DNA of 36,566 bases from Candidatus Helarchaeota archaeon (lineage in GTDB: Archaea; Asgardarchaeota; Lokiarchaeia; Helarchaeales; HEL-GB-A): positions 1 to 36,566 of the forward strand of contig JABXJT010000049.1 of assembly GCA_013375455.1 (NCBI GenBank), in the 5' to 3' direction. Positions within the stretch are counted from its first letter, which is position 1. Every line of letters starts with the position of its first letter. The notes beneath the pieces are model-generated. The model was not told the DNA's origin. It ran no database searches and worked only from the letters and a program-made list of their open reading frames with translations. Shown piece after piece: positions 1 through 8,821 of this stretch. Both the position numbers and the translations under genes were made by a program.

Positions 1-365
1 TATCATAATTTTGCAAATATTTTTGATAGCACGGAAGACAATACGAATAATAACGTATGTGTATTAAATTCGAAAAGGGGAGCTTTTGCTTGCATTTATC
101 ACACTTTGTTTTCTTCATTTTATATCTTCATTTTCAAAAATTTACATTCTCAAAAAAACCTCAATAAATTCAGATTTATAATATTTTGTAATTAAAAATA
201 AATTCATAAATAGGGTAGTAATGGATATATCGCGAAGTTACAATCAATATTAGAATCTCTTAGATCCAACAAGAGGGATGTTATCAGCTCTTTATCCAAT
301 AGCTTTTTTTGATAACTATTACAATCTATGCTATAATTTATTCTTAGCATTAAAGAACAGAGATT
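1..365. other. AT-rich stretch without a recognised gene
   Basis: No convincing gene was found on either strand. A stop-to-stop plus-strand stretch of about 30 codons near 217-311 looks weakly coding but has no start codon. The rest is AT-rich, with short homopolymers typical of archaeal intergenic DNA. It follows the 3' end of the minus-strand glycosyltransferase and may hold its terminator, but I cannot point to a specific site. Confidence 0.4.
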
Positions 366-1604
366 CTAAAGATACTTTTCGTAAATTGCGATTAATCTTT
401 TACAGAACTTCTTGATGTCATATTCACGTGCTTTCAGCTTCGCATTTTTTCGGAACTTGCTGAGTAAATTACGATTCTCCAAGAGTTCTTGGACTTTTGC
501 GGTGAGGTCCTTTTTTGAATTCTTAAATAATATGCCAAAACTCGAATTTTCAAAAAGCTCAACCACGGCACCGGAATTAACCGAAAGGATGGGGCATCCA
601 AAGTACATGGCTTCAATAACACTTAACCCTTGAGTCTCGAGAGGCGATGCGTTAATGAAAAAATCCGCTCGAGAAAGACATCGATTTAGTGATTCTTGAT
701 TTAAATACCCCGTGAAAATAATCGAATCAGAAATCGCGTTTTTTTCCGTTAATTTTTCAAGTTTCGAGCGTAAAGGGCCATCCCCAACGATCATGTATTT
801 TAGTGTTGGAAAATTCTTTAAAACATCACGGGCTGATTCTAAAATGAGATCAATATTTTTTTCTTCGCTTAATCGACCAACATATAATGCAACTATATCC
901 TTAGGAGCGATATTCCACCGTTTGCTGAATGTTTTTTCGTCCTCCATCTGTTGAAATTTCTGAAAATCAATTCCATTGGGAAGAACTGTACTCTTCAGCC
1001 TATGTTTTTGACATTCTTCTTGAGTATATTTACTAGGGACAATTGTTTCGTTGCAGCGTTTAAAGAATTCAACAAAATACCGCCATGTTAATTCTTCCAT
1101 GAAAAAGGTACCCAAATCAAGCGTGGTGTCTAAGATGGAGAACTTATCCACGAGAGGTTTTAAAAATCGGTTTATCACGCGATCGAGGACTGGGGGCGTG
1201 ATGTAGGGCAAATGCTTTTGTAAAAAAGGTTTCCAAAACTCTGGGATGAGTGTGTGCACCGAACCTATGCAAGGAATTCTTAACCGCCTTGCATTTACTA
1301 GACCCGCAAGTCCCATGCTAATGGGTGAATGTACATGGATTATATCAAGTCCAAGGTTTGACTGTGGAATTGTAAAAACCGGAAAGACTGCCCATCTATA
1401 TTCTGGCGAGAGAATAAAACGAAATCCTTCACTTGTAAAAAGATGTGGATTTCCCTTAGCTTCTCCAGCTTCACCTCGTGGCGCATAAACGTATACCTCG
1501 TGCCCTAAGTCACGTAAGTTCTTTTCTAAAGCTTTAATGGTGACGGTCACGCCATTAACTTGCGCGTACGTATCCGTGAAAAATCCGATTTTCAACTGAA
1601 TCAC
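366..1604 (-). CDS. GT4-family glycosyltransferase
   Basis: A 412-residue protein with the GT-B fold layout of GT4 retaining glycosyltransferases. The N-terminal Rossmann half begins with the strand KIGFFTDTY and an acceptor-loop VNGV. A VHSP motif follows, and the C-terminal donor domain has GRLSEEKN, GDGPL and the E-x7-E pair at about E323 and E331 (ETQGLSVIEAM). The family transfers sugars from nucleotide donors to lipids or glycans; this member resembles the diacylglycerol/phosphatidylinositol glycosyltransferase group, but the acceptor cannot be read from sequence. The start is GTG at 1604, with a TATA-like TTTTTAAG about 35 bases upstream and no Shine-Dalgarno, which fits a leaderless message. 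Its promoter lies in the 32-bp direct repeat, and its first 56 coding bases recur at 16383-16438. Confidence 0.9.
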   Translation of the reverse strand: MIQLKIGFFTDTYAQVNGVTVTIKALEKNLRDLGHEVYVYAPRGEAGEAKGNPHLFTSEGFRFILSPEYRWAVFPVFTIPQSNLGLDIIHVHSPISMGLAGLVNARRLRIPCIGSVHTLIPEFWKPFLQKHLPYITPPVLDRVINRFLKPLVDKFSILDTTLDLGTFFMEELTWRYFVEFFKRCNETIVPSKYTQEECQKHRLKSTVLPNGIDFQKFQQMEDEKTFSKRWNIAPKDIVALYVGRLSEEKNIDLILESARDVLKNFPTLKYMIVGDGPLRSKLEKLTEKNAISDSIIFTGYLNQESLNRCLSRADFFINASPLETQGLSVIEAMYFGCPILSVNSGAVVELFENSSFGILFKNSKKDLTAKVQELLENRNLLSKFRKNAKLKAREYDIKKFCKRLIAIYEKYL

Positions 1605-1613
1605 GAGAGGAGC

Positions 1614-1645
1614 TGGATAAATCTAATTTTCTACTTAAAAACTTT
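1614..1645. repeat. Left copy of perfect 32-bp direct repeat
   Basis: The sequence starting TGGATAAATCTAATTTTC is identical over 32 bases to 21510-21541 in the same orientation, and matches 16446-16477 with one difference. It holds the promoter of the minus-strand glycosyltransferase. Left of it, 1549-1613 matches 16381-16445 with one difference; right of it the sequence is unique. It behaves like the left boundary of an inserted segment. Confidence 0.9.
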
Positions 1646-1890
1646 CTATCTGTCCCTTCCCTGCCTAGAGAATTCGTGCGTTTTAAAGCTTTTTCTTTTT
1701 CTAATTTTGTTATTGCCTTTTTAATCTTATTATGGAAATAGTTCTGCTGACCTACTTTCTCCAACCGATACACGATCTCTTTTTCTTGGATCGTTTCAGT
1801 ATCAAACCATACTCCAGCAGAGAGGAACCACCGCAGGAGCCAAGGCCATAAATATTCCAATTGCTGTTGCTGGGTCCATTAATACTTTTC
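1622..1890 (-). pseudogene. Out-of-frame coding-like tail of the 1752-2585 gene
   Basis: Minus-strand frames other than that of the upstream ORF look coding here. From about 1885 to 1815 one frame gives a hydrophobic stretch (PATAIGIFMALAPAVVPL). From about 1815 down to 1650 another gives a charged helical tail (KIKKAITKLEKEKALKR). The annotated ORF meanwhile degenerates into Ser/Gly/Lys-rich sequence. The simplest reading is two frame disruptions, true or from sequencing, in a longer membrane protein. The tail frame then runs through the 32-bp repeat into the glycosyltransferase 5' end before stopping at 1555. This is inferred from composition only; no homologue could be compared. Confidence 0.35.
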
Positions 1891-2585
1891 ACCATGAATG
1901 TTCCCAAAAAAACTGATAGAGGAATTAAAAAAATGAGGAAAATTAATAAAATTAACATTCCACTATTATTCCAGCCTTCCGTAAGAGCTTGGCTCACTAT
2001 TCCTACAATAATTAAGGGAGTAGCGGTAAGGAAATAATAGGTTAAAGGAGATAACCGGAAATTAAAATACTTTTCAATGCAATATCGACATTCAAGTGGC
2101 TCTTTTCTTCTGCCTAAGGTGAAATCTTTGAAACAGTACGGTTTGAAACAGGTAGGACATCGCGCAATAGCTATTTTTTTAGGGTGATTTGCACAGAATT
2201 CAGCAATGCCCGGATTATATTTACTCATAGAAATTTCATAATTTTTCTGTTTATCTTCGCTCCTCTTTATGAAAGATGGGAGAATATAAGGTATGGAAGC
2301 CATGAAGGTGATAAACATCATTATAATGAGAATTATTTGGATAAATAGAGGCTGAAAGGCGAGCGGGACCAATGAAAAAACAATTAAACTTATTAATAGT
2401 GAGATAATAGGCATATAATGATAAATTTTGGAAAGTCCTTCAAAGGAATCCCAATCCGAGTCTCCCTGGTATACGTCTTTCTCATAGCAATACAGGCAAG
2501 TATTGCTAAAGACTAAATTTGAAACGTGCATTAATTTTTTGCATTTATTACAAATATGGTAGTGCCCATAGAAGAAGTATTTCAA
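1752..2585 (-). CDS. Cysteine-rich zinc-ribbon membrane protein
   Basis: A 277-residue ORF. The first 40 residues hold CNKC and CLYC, a four-cysteine zinc-ribbon pattern. Two or three TM helices follow (about 58-110), then a second cysteine cluster near 130-168 (CANH, CPTC, CRYC) resembling a B-box or zinc-finger arrangement. Two more TM helices lie at about 183-232. The C-terminal 40 residues look non-native because two other frames look coding there, so the ORF is probably frame-disrupted near 1885. It is the last gene of the minus-strand membrane-protein run. The family is not recognised; the double zinc cluster with membrane helices suggests a membrane-bound adaptor or sensor, but no catalytic site is visible. 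Confidence 0.6.
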   Translation of the reverse strand: MKYFFYGHYHICNKCKKLMHVSNLVFSNTCLYCYEKDVYQGDSDWDSFEGLSKIYHYMPIISLLISLIVFSLVPLAFQPLFIQIILIIMMFITFMASIPYILPSFIKRSEDKQKNYEISMSKYNPGIAEFCANHPKKIAIARCPTCFKPYCFKDFTLGRRKEPLECRYCIEKYFNFRLSPLTYYFLTATPLIIVGIVSQALTEGWNNSGMLILLIFLIFLIPLSVFLGTFMVKSINGPSNSNWNIYGLGSCGGSSLLEYGLILKRSKKKRSCIGWRK

Positions 2586-2707
2586 AAATCCATAAAAAAA
2601 TGCACCCCTATTTATTGAACTACATGTGAAAGTGATGTTGTAAATTTTAATTTAATTGAATACTAGCATCCTTTCCTTTTAAATTTCCTTTAGGTTATTT
2701 CATATTC

Positions 2708-3442
2708 TTACTTCCGGTATACAAGCCAATCTATGACATTCATCGCAAAAACTAAATGATCGGGTTTGTACAACCCATGAGTTATTGGAATACCTATTAC
2801 ACTCATACGTAAAAACATATAGGGCGAACTTATTGCCACTATTCTCCCTTTTCCGAACTGAACAGTGGCTAAAACTATGCTACTAGGGGGTATTGTATCT
2901 GGATCAGAGACTGCAATAGCTTGCACTTTCCCCTTTATCCGTAATGGAGCACCATCGATAATTACTAACTCAGATATTCCCTTTATAATTGGATGTGGCG
3001 AAAATTTGGTTACAATTGGAAATGGCGGGCGTCTTGGAAATCCCCCTAAAGATAGAGAATTTTTTCCACCTGTCAAGAGATTGTAGTCAAATTCAATTCC
3101 AAATTCTGATGCTAACTGATTTAAACTTTTAATATCCACCGTTATGTGAATTATACTCTTTTGAATAGGCGCACCGCCTATCAAGAGCAACCCACCTCCA
3201 TCAAAAATGAAATCATATATAGCCTGAATTTCCTCCTGAAAAATTCCTTTTTGAGGAAGCCCTAAAATTATTACATCATACCCTCCTAAGTCAAAATTTG
3301 TTATTGCACCTTTCCTAAAATTTTTTACTTCATACCGATTCTTTTTCAATAACCGTACGAAATCCGAAAATACTTTCATTAACCGAAATCTACTTATTCG
3401 GAATAGTTCTCCATGATTTTCAATAAATAAAACCTTTGACAT
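2708..3442 (-). CDS. DUF4350/GATase-like (GIFT-type) domain protein
   Basis: A soluble protein of 244 residues. The start is ATG at 3442 rather than further upstream because AGGAGG sits eight bases before it and the domain begins here (MSKVLFIENHGE). The alternating strands KVLFIENHGE, YDVIILGLP, GGGLLLIGG and KGRIVAISSP fit the class-I glutamine-amidotransferase-like fold of the DUF4350/GldG/IFT52-N-terminal (GIFT) group. No nucleophile Cys-His-Glu set is visible, so I expect a binding rather than an amidotransferase role. Related domains often bind carbohydrate or assist membrane complexes; that is family knowledge, not shown here. It lies 28 bases downstream of the coding-like tail of the 3586-3960 gene, consistent with one transcript. 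Confidence 0.65.
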   Translation of the reverse strand: MSKVLFIENHGELFRISRFRLMKVFSDFVRLLKKNRYEVKNFRKGAITNFDLGGYDVIILGLPQKGIFQEEIQAIYDFIFDGGGLLLIGGAPIQKSIIHITVDIKSLNQLASEFGIEFDYNLLTGGKNSLSLGGFPRRPPFPIVTKFSPHPIIKGISELVIIDGAPLRIKGKVQAIAVSDPDTIPPSSIVLATVQFGKGRIVAISSPYMFLRMSVIGIPITHGLYKPDHLVFAMNVIDWLVYRK

Positions 3443-3585
3443 TTTATTTATCCTCCTGTATCTATTGATATTAATCAATCAATTGGATCGTACTTGCACC
3501 ATTATGAGTAATATTATCACGCATTGGCCCTTTAACCTCAGATTCTCCACTTATATTGCCGATATCATTACTAATAATCTCAACT

Positions 3586-3960
3586 TCATGGACCCCTTTT
3601 TTGGTCGATATAAAACCAGATCTTCTCTCCTGCGAAAGCCCACACCCAAACTGCAAGTAAAAGAGCGAACGGATATTTAGGAAGTAAATAGAAAAAAATT
3701 AACATTAAAGCTCCAAGAAAAGAAAAGATAATTGCTCTTGCTATAAGTGCACTTGGAGATTCGTATAATGATGTATTTGGATGAAAATATATAAAATATA
3801 TAAAATAACTCAAACCTATAATTAAATAACATGTGCTTAAAATAATTGAAATAACGTCATAAAGAATGAATATATAAAATATCAATCCAAATGTTCCCGA
3901 AAAAAGATTTTTAAAATTGCGAATAATTGCTTTCTTATATTCAGAATCCATTTCTATCAT
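3586..3960 (-). CDS. Small four-TM membrane protein, probably frame-disrupted at its 3' end
   Basis: A 124-residue protein with a short charged N-terminus (MIEMDSEYKKAIIRNFKN) and about four membrane helices (20-45, 46-60, 70-92, 95-113). It stops just after the run AAAAAAGGGG near 3590. The next frame continues for about 40 coding-like codons (VEIISNDIGNISGESEVKG), ending at 3471 directly before the Shine-Dalgarno of the next gene. Removing one base in the homopolymer joins the two, so the true protein may have about 160 residues with a soluble C-terminal tail. The family is not recognised. Confidence 0.55.
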   Translation of the reverse strand: MIEMDSEYKKAIIRNFKNLFSGTFGLIFYIFILYDVISIILSTCYLIIGLSYFIYFIYFHPNTSLYESPSALIARAIIFSFLGALMLIFFYLLPKYPFALLLAVWVWAFAGEKIWFYIDQKRGP

Positions 3961-4147
3961 TTCTTTATAACGAGATCCTCTTTATATATTTAGGAATGAA
4001 TTGTATTTTTTCATTTGAATTTTTCTCCACCATATTATATTCCCCAAAGCTATGGTATAATAAGAATACTTAAGCATAAAAATAATCCAAAGCTGAAGTA
4101 AAACGCGCCTAGAATAAGCCATGCTGGTGCTTGGTCAAAGCATCTTT

Positions 4148-4585
4148 TTAAAACCCATTTATTCCGAACATTAGCGTATGGGTTCTTATTCCGTTAATCA
4201 GGGGAAGGTCGGATGGTGGGGGGAGATGTGTTGCGAGAATTACTTTTTTCACGAGATTGTGATGTTTTTTAAATGCCATTAACATCAGGCTAATCCCTAG
4301 CCCCATAATGAACCAACTAAAGCTCAGGTATTTAATGCGGCTAATCTGATCAAATCCCATCAATCCCAAAATAATAACTGTAACAAACAGCATGGATATT
4401 CCAAAAACGGCCATACCCCTCCCAATTGACTCCATTCTCTCTATCTTTTTGGGTGTTGGCATTTCTTTAATGTAAATGTAAATCATTTGGTTTCCACACT
4501 GCTTACAATTCAAGTACTTCTTTTTGGGAGGAGTAAATTTGAATTCCTTGCAGTCTGTACAAAATCCCACGCCACTCATATTCAT
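4148..4585 (-). CDS. Zinc-ribbon two-TM membrane protein (copy 1)
   Basis: A 145-residue protein with an N-terminal zinc ribbon (CTDC at about 9-12 and CKQC at about 27-30), the linker MPTPKK, two membrane helices (about 53-75 and 83-105), and a conserved tail including LATHLP, PSDLPLINGI and HTLMFG. It is a clear paralogue of 7801-8238. I chose the start at 4585 because the paralogue begins with the same MNMSGV. An earlier ATG at 4720 overlaps the stop of the upstream gene (TAATG), but the intervening 45 codons come from two repeat fragments. After the stop, another frame gives a hydrophobic segment down to about 4070 (LILGAFYFSFGLFLCL), so the 3' end may also be disrupted. Function unknown. 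Confidence 0.65.
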   Translation of the reverse strand: MNMSGVGFCTDCKEFKFTPPKKKYLNCKQCGNQMIYIYIKEMPTPKKIERMESIGRGMAVFGISMLFVTVIILGLMGFDQISRIKYLSFSWFIMGLGISLMLMAFKKHHNLVKKVILATHLPPPSDLPLINGIRTHTLMFGINGF

Positions 4586-4594
4586 TTGTCTCGA

Positions 4595-4682
4595 AGCTCC
4601 ATCCTTTTTACTTGTATTTTGCAGTTTAAGAATTATCCTTTGCGTTAAGTTGATATTCCTAACTAAGCTCTTGCGCTTTTTT
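4595..4682. repeat. 88-bp dispersed repeat, copy 1
   Basis: Matches 10765-10852 in the same orientation with five differences in 88 bases. Both copies lie just upstream of minus-strand membrane-protein genes of different families. In the copy at 10765 the minus strand has a frame ending KKAQELSLEYQLNAKDNS then stop; here that frame is broken by an earlier TAG. It therefore looks like the 3' end of a decayed gene carried along in duplications. Confidence 0.75.
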
Positions 4683-4709
4683 GGCACTATCCTGCCCTCG
4701 AACGATTCA
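4683..4709. repeat. 27-bp inverted fragment of the large-protein gene
   Basis: This is the exact reverse complement of 7279-7305, inside the chimeric large-protein gene, and begins at the base after the 88-bp repeat ends. Allowing two mismatches the match extends to about 34 bases. The abutment shows that the 5' region of the 4148-4585 gene is a mosaic of displaced pieces. Confidence 0.75.
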
Positions 4710-4719
4710 TTATGATCCA

Positions 4720-5670
4720 TTAAGTAGATGAGGCTGACAGAATAGCCGCAAGAAACATAGAAACGAAGGGAAAAAATAGAGGGATTATAAAAGAGGTATA
4801 GCTGTATCTGTATATTTTATCGCGTTCATATTCATTTTCAAATTCGTGATATTTGTACGTTACAAATCCAACTTCATATCCATCGTCGTAAAACTTCTCC
4901 ACAATTCCAACCTTATAATTTTTCCTTTTGTAATATTCAAGCAGAGGTTTTTTAAGGAATAAAATTAGAAAGGCAGGGATGGGATAAAGGTGGAGGAGGA
5001 GTAAAATGAAAAACGCACCCAGCATGAAATTTCCCGCCGTAAGAATAGAGTAAATCTCAATCATTTGAGTTTGATTTGAGGATTCTATATCCATAGTGAT
5101 AAGACACGCCTGATTAATATTGTAAGGAATTACAGCTTGTTTGGGTGTTGGAATGAAGAGAATGATTGTGAAGGTAACGAGAACGAGAACCCATTCTAAG
5201 ATTGTAATGGGATAATAATAAAATAAACTCAAAAAAATAATAGTAAAGAAGGTATGAGGGAGGATTGGAAGGGAGATTTTGGATTCTGTAACGTGTCTCT
5301 TTTTTGGATAATAATAGATTGCCCTGATTATAACGGAGGCAATCACTAAAATAATTACGCCAATGATTAAGTTAAAAAGATTTGGAAGTAATCGATCGAA
5401 TAACGTCAAATCTCCTATTACATAAAGGTAGGCTAAATAAAACACCATAAAAAAGAAAAAGATATAAATATATGCAAAATTCTTTCCAAATAAATCATTA
5501 TAAACCTTATTTTCTTGCTTTTGATCCCCACTTCCATTAGAATTTAGCCTTTGGAAGGAACCTTTATTCTCGTCGTTTTGGGAGTTCAAATCAGGTTTAG
5601 GAAACATCAATTCCTGGTCTTCTGAGATGTAATTTAATTTTTTGAGGCATTTGATTACTTGAGGAATCAT
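4720..5670 (-). CDS. Multi-TM membrane protein, family E/J (copy 1)
   Basis: A 316-residue protein. The N-terminal 65 residues are hydrophilic and rich in Asn, Asp and Lys. About seven hydrophobic segments follow between residues 66 and 315. The signature PTPKQAVIP lies near 175, followed by CLITMD. A charged loop sits between the last helices (KFYDDGYEVGFVTYKYHEFENEYERDKIYRY). It is a clear paralogue of 9985-10815, which has PSPKRALLP, CLITME, YSMITAG and NEYEKDKLYR at matching places. Its stop overlaps a possible ATG of the next gene. Family not recognised; integral membrane location is certain, role unknown. Confidence 0.65.
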   Translation of the reverse strand: MIPQVIKCLKKLNYISEDQELMFPKPDLNSQNDENKGSFQRLNSNGSGDQKQENKVYNDLFGKNFAYIYIFFFFMVFYLAYLYVIGDLTLFDRLLPNLFNLIIGVIILVIASVIIRAIYYYPKKRHVTESKISLPILPHTFFTIIFLSLFYYYPITILEWVLVLVTFTIILFIPTPKQAVIPYNINQACLITMDIESSNQTQMIEIYSILTAGNFMLGAFFILLLLHLYPIPAFLILFLKKPLLEYYKRKNYKVGIVEKFYDDGYEVGFVTYKYHEFENEYERDKIYRYSYTSFIIPLFFPFVSMFLAAILSASST

Positions 5671-5779
5671 TTACTCCACTTTTTTCATGCTATCTCTAAA
5701 AATTCACAAATTTAAATTTACCATAATTTAGGAGAATATAACATATTTCGTCTAGGAGGAAAAAATTTTATGTTCAGTT

Positions 5780-7744
5780 TTATTTTAAAATACCAGCTAT
5801 TAGAAAAACTATTGCAAAAATAACACACGATATTAAAATTATTTTAAAGGCATTCTCTTTAGTTATGTCTGCTTTGGTAGCACGTGCAGCTAACCATGCT
5901 GAATATGTAAATACCGATGCTACAATTAAAGGATGTGAAATTACTTCAAAAAAAGTTGTAAAAATGCCAGGATCTATTCCAGAAACACCAATTAATATAG
6001 AAATAATACCTAAAATCATTAATCCAACTTCTACTCCTAATAATACTCCAGCTGGGATCTTATCAGGAATTACATAAGCGAGAATCATGCCCAACACCAT
6101 TAAAAAGGAAGCTATTATAAACCCAAATGCGACTCCAAGACAAAATTCTTTTCCAAGGAACAGCGATGTGATCATAAGCAATATTATTAATCCCAGATAT
6201 GCTATTAAAGAATAAAACCCGTTAAAATGAAGTATGACGAAGCAAACCGTAATTCCAACCAGAGTCATTTCAAAACCTAGTAAAAACGAATCTAAATCAA
6301 ACTCAGTCTCGCTAGTACCTTCTTGATATGGGACTGTTTCGGTGGTATAAGTCTGAAACTCTCCAGTTGCGATATTATTTCTTTCGCTATAAAATTCTTG
6401 GTCATTTAAAATATAACTAGTTTTTGCAATTGGAACCCACATATCCCATTTCGAATTAAGTTCCCATTCAAGTGAAAATTGCCAGCATAAGGTCTTCTCA
6501 TTGGATTCTAAACTTACAGATAAAAGCCCTGGAGTTACTGTTCCGCCTCCTAACCCCCCAATTATGGCGAATAAAACAAGAATTATAACAAAATTAATTA
6601 AAATACCGATTAAGAAAAATGCAAGTAAAATGAAGATAAAAACATACATGATAGCTTTTATCACAGCTAGTACGATGGCGGCGAAGATAGAGCCGAGTAC
6701 CGTAATACCAAGATATACTAAGGCGGCGATGAGTAATCCCAATAAGATAAAGGGCAAAAGTACCGCAAGGACAATAAATAAAATGATCGCGACAAAGACA
6801 CCGATCAGCCAGTCCCAGAATCCCTTTGGCATGGGTCCAGTATCGTCATTTTCCATTGCCTGCGCGTCAAAGGGGATTTGGTCGAGGATGTCCTTCGCCA
6901 GTCCGAGGCGTTCCACTTCCCCCGACTCATTGCAGACAAAATAGGAATATGTGATGGCACCAGTCTCGTTTTTTAAAACGTAATTGAGGATGGCGAGGGC
7001 TTCTTCGGGCGTGACATAGTCACCATTTTCTAACCCTTTAATGATCAATCCTTCGACGTACTGGCTCACCGTTTCTGCATCAGAATCCAGACCGTAAAAA
7101 TCGGCTTCTATTCCACTAGCGGATTCATTTCCAAGCTCGTGTGGTTTGTATTCCGGATCGTCGCTCTCCAACATGGCGTGCAGCTGCGTGTGGAGGAAGA
7201 CGCTCACAGGGACAAGGATGACATTCACTCCCTCTTTGAAGGGCCCTTGAGTCTCATTGATCCCCAGAATAATCATGGTGAATCGTTCGAGGGCAGGATA
7301 GTGCCCATTGTAAAAACTTCCATTCTCATAAACGGCAAGGGTGTTCACGCGTTTCATGCCGAGCGTCGATACGTTAATGCTTACCCAATCACCATCGCCA
7401 TCCCTCACCTCTAGAGACCCTGTAGGGTTTGGGTCATCTCCTGTTCCAACATTGTAAGTATAAGTTTTATCAAGGAGTTCTGTATCCCAGAGCCAGGTTA
7501 TTTTCCACAATTCCACCCCAATTTGGATCGTGGTCCGCTGGTCCGGGATGTCGAAGTAGTATTCGTAGTTAAAGGTGGCAGTTCGGGCAACCCAACGTTC
7601 AAAAATCCGGGAGTTCTCATCATCCGCCTGAGTGATTTGTAACAGTTTAATTATTGAAAATAAATAGGTAAGTGGAATTCCGATATGACCTTGGGAAAAA
7701 ACAGAATTTAATTGTAGTATTTCTAAAATGAGAAGATCTGGCAA
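5780..7744 (-). CDS. Chimeric, 5'-truncated copy of the large TSP3-repeat membrane protein
   Basis: A 654-residue ORF from a TTG at 7744. Residues from about 45 to 365 are nearly identical to the 948-residue protein at 11895-14741: the block starts at RTATFNYEYYFDIPDQ, includes HELGNESASG and ends in the Leu/Ile-rich helices after PMPKGFWDWLIG. The first 45 residues are unrelated and the Asp-rich repeats are missing, so the N-terminus has been replaced or lost. The C-terminal 290 residues diverge completely: an extracellular-looking segment (about 410-475), then about seven membrane helices ending LIAGILK. No signal peptide is visible. It may be a broken copy or a new fusion; the open frame over 1.9 kb shows that it decayed recently or is still used. 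Confidence 0.6.
   Translation of the reverse strand: MPDLLILEILQLNSVFSQGHIGIPLTYLFSIIKLLQITQADDENSRIFERWVARTATFNYEYYFDIPDQRTTIQIGVELWKITWLWDTELLDKTYTYNVGTGDDPNPTGSLEVRDGDGDWVSINVSTLGMKRVNTLAVYENGSFYNGHYPALERFTMIILGINETQGPFKEGVNVILVPVSVFLHTQLHAMLESDDPEYKPHELGNESASGIEADFYGLDSDAETVSQYVEGLIIKGLENGDYVTPEEALAILNYVLKNETGAITYSYFVCNESGEVERLGLAKDILDQIPFDAQAMENDDTGPMPKGFWDWLIGVFVAIILFIVLAVLLPFILLGLLIAALVYLGITVLGSIFAAIVLAVIKAIMYVFIFILLAFFLIGILINFVIILVLFAIIGGLGGGTVTPGLLSVSLESNEKTLCWQFSLEWELNSKWDMWVPIAKTSYILNDQEFYSERNNIATGEFQTYTTETVPYQEGTSETEFDLDSFLLGFEMTLVGITVCFVILHFNGFYSLIAYLGLIILLMITSLFLGKEFCLGVAFGFIIASFLMVLGMILAYVIPDKIPAGVLLGVEVGLMILGIISILIGVSGIDPGIFTTFFEVISHPLIVASVFTYSAWLAARATKADITKENAFKIILISCVIFAIVFLIAGILK
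6660..7606. repeat. About 950-bp near-identical block, copy 1
   Basis: Aligns with about 12877-13826 with roughly one base difference per 15-20 bases by eye, while sequence on both sides is unrelated. Synonymous positions are also conserved, so the block was duplicated or converted recently. Block ends are approximate. Confidence 0.85.
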
Positions 7745-7800
7745 TTAATAAGGGAAGAATTGTAGGTTATTTCAAAAATTAGAGTATGGATGTTTTTCCA

Positions 7801-8238
7801 TTAATTAGTAGCATTTCCGAACATTAACGTGTGGGTTTTTATTCCGTTAATCAGGGGAAGGTCGGAGGGCGCGGGGAGATGTGTTGCGAGAATTACGTCT
7901 TTCACGTGAGTTTTATATTTTCTAATTGCCATTATCATCAGGCAACTCCCTAGCACGAAAATCAAGAAAATAAAGATCAAATAAATGATGCTGCTAATCT
8001 GAACAAGTCCCATCCCTCCCAAAATCATAACTGAAAACATCATTATAAATATTCCAACGAAGACCATGCCCCTCCCAATTTCCATCAATCTATCTATCTT
8101 TTTGGGTGTTGGCATTTCTTCAAGGTTAATGTAAATCATTTGGTTTCCGCACTGCTTACAGTTCAAGTACTTCTTTTTGGGAGGAGTAAATTTGAATTCC
8201 TTGCAGTCTGTACAAAATGCCACGCCACTCATGTTCAT
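7801..8238 (-). CDS. Zinc-ribbon two-TM membrane protein (copy 2)
   Basis: A 145-residue protein, the paralogue of 4148-4585. It has the zinc ribbon CTDC/CKQC in the first 30 residues, linker MPTPKK, two helices (about 53-75 and 82-105), and the tail LATHLPAPSDLPLINGIK ending in HTLMFG. The tail between the last helix and the stop is the best conserved part after the ribbon, which suggests a functional cytosolic motif. It lies 56 bases upstream of the chimeric large-protein gene, on the same strand. Function unknown. Confidence 0.7.
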   Translation of the reverse strand: MNMSGVAFCTDCKEFKFTPPKKKYLNCKQCGNQMIYINLEEMPTPKKIDRLMEIGRGMVFVGIFIMMFSVMILGGMGLVQISSIIYLIFIFLIFVLGSCLMIMAIRKYKTHVKDVILATHLPAPSDLPLINGIKTHTLMFGNATN

Positions 8239-8296
8239 TTATCTCGAGAATTGCTGGTTTATCTTCATGGCAACTTATAATTTATAATTTTTGATT

Positions 8297-8821
8297 TTAC
8301 AAGATAGCACAGAAAATCATTGCAGCGATATATATACCAATACATCCACAGATTAGTGCGATATGCCAGCCTGTTCTAAATGGCTCCGAGTAAAAACCGG
8401 TAGCATCAACTTTACAGGCAAAATATAATAGAATTAAAGCAAGTATAATTTGAATTGATTCTACAATTATATCCGTAATGTCTGAAGGAATCGCCATACC
8501 AAAAATGGATAGAATTAAGCTTGTTATGGAAATAGATCCAGTAAGAATACCTACAAATTTTGGGATATCAGCTGGACCTGCATATGCAAATTCCCTTACA
8601 TATGCTAAAACAAGACAAGATAGGACAATAAATACTCCAATACCAACCCCAACAAACCACGAACTCTCTGCACCAAACAAACTCAGAGTCAAAGCAACTA
8701 CAAACAACGTTGCCCCCACTAAAAATAAGGATAAATAAGGTGTTCCTTGGGTGTCTATAACAGGGAACCCTTGGTTGTCTATAACAGGGAATTTAACTGT
8801 CTCACCAGTAAGGTAGAGCAA
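8297..8821 (-). CDS. Six-TM membrane protein, possible detached C-terminal domain
   Basis: A 174-residue ORF from TTG at 8821, the only in-frame start because a TGA lies two codons upstream. It overlaps the end of the 8802-9821 gene by 20 bases. The N-terminus holds an eight-residue tandem repeat (FPVIDNQG, FPVIDTQG). About six hydrophobic helices follow. By eye the helix pattern and the final segment resemble the C-terminal membrane domain of the protein at 5780-7744 (LISCVIFAIVFLIAGIL against LICGCIGIYIAAMIFCAIL). It could be a relic of another large-protein copy. Weak start and overlap make its translation uncertain. Confidence 0.45.
   Translation of the reverse strand: MLYLTGETVKFPVIDNQGFPVIDTQGTPYLSLFLVGATLFVVALTLSLFGAESSWFVGVGIGVFIVLSCLVLAYVREFAYAGPADIPKFVGILTGSISITSLILSIFGMAIPSDITDIIVESIQIILALILLYFACKVDATGFYSEPFRTGWHIALICGCIGIYIAAMIFCAIL
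8745..8790. repeat. Two-copy 24-bp tandem repeat inside the 8297-8821 ORF
   Basis: CCTTGGGTGTCTATAACAGG at 8745 recurs 24 bases later at 8769 with one change. It encodes eight residues twice, so the frame is kept, as in a replication-slippage product. Confidence 0.8.
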
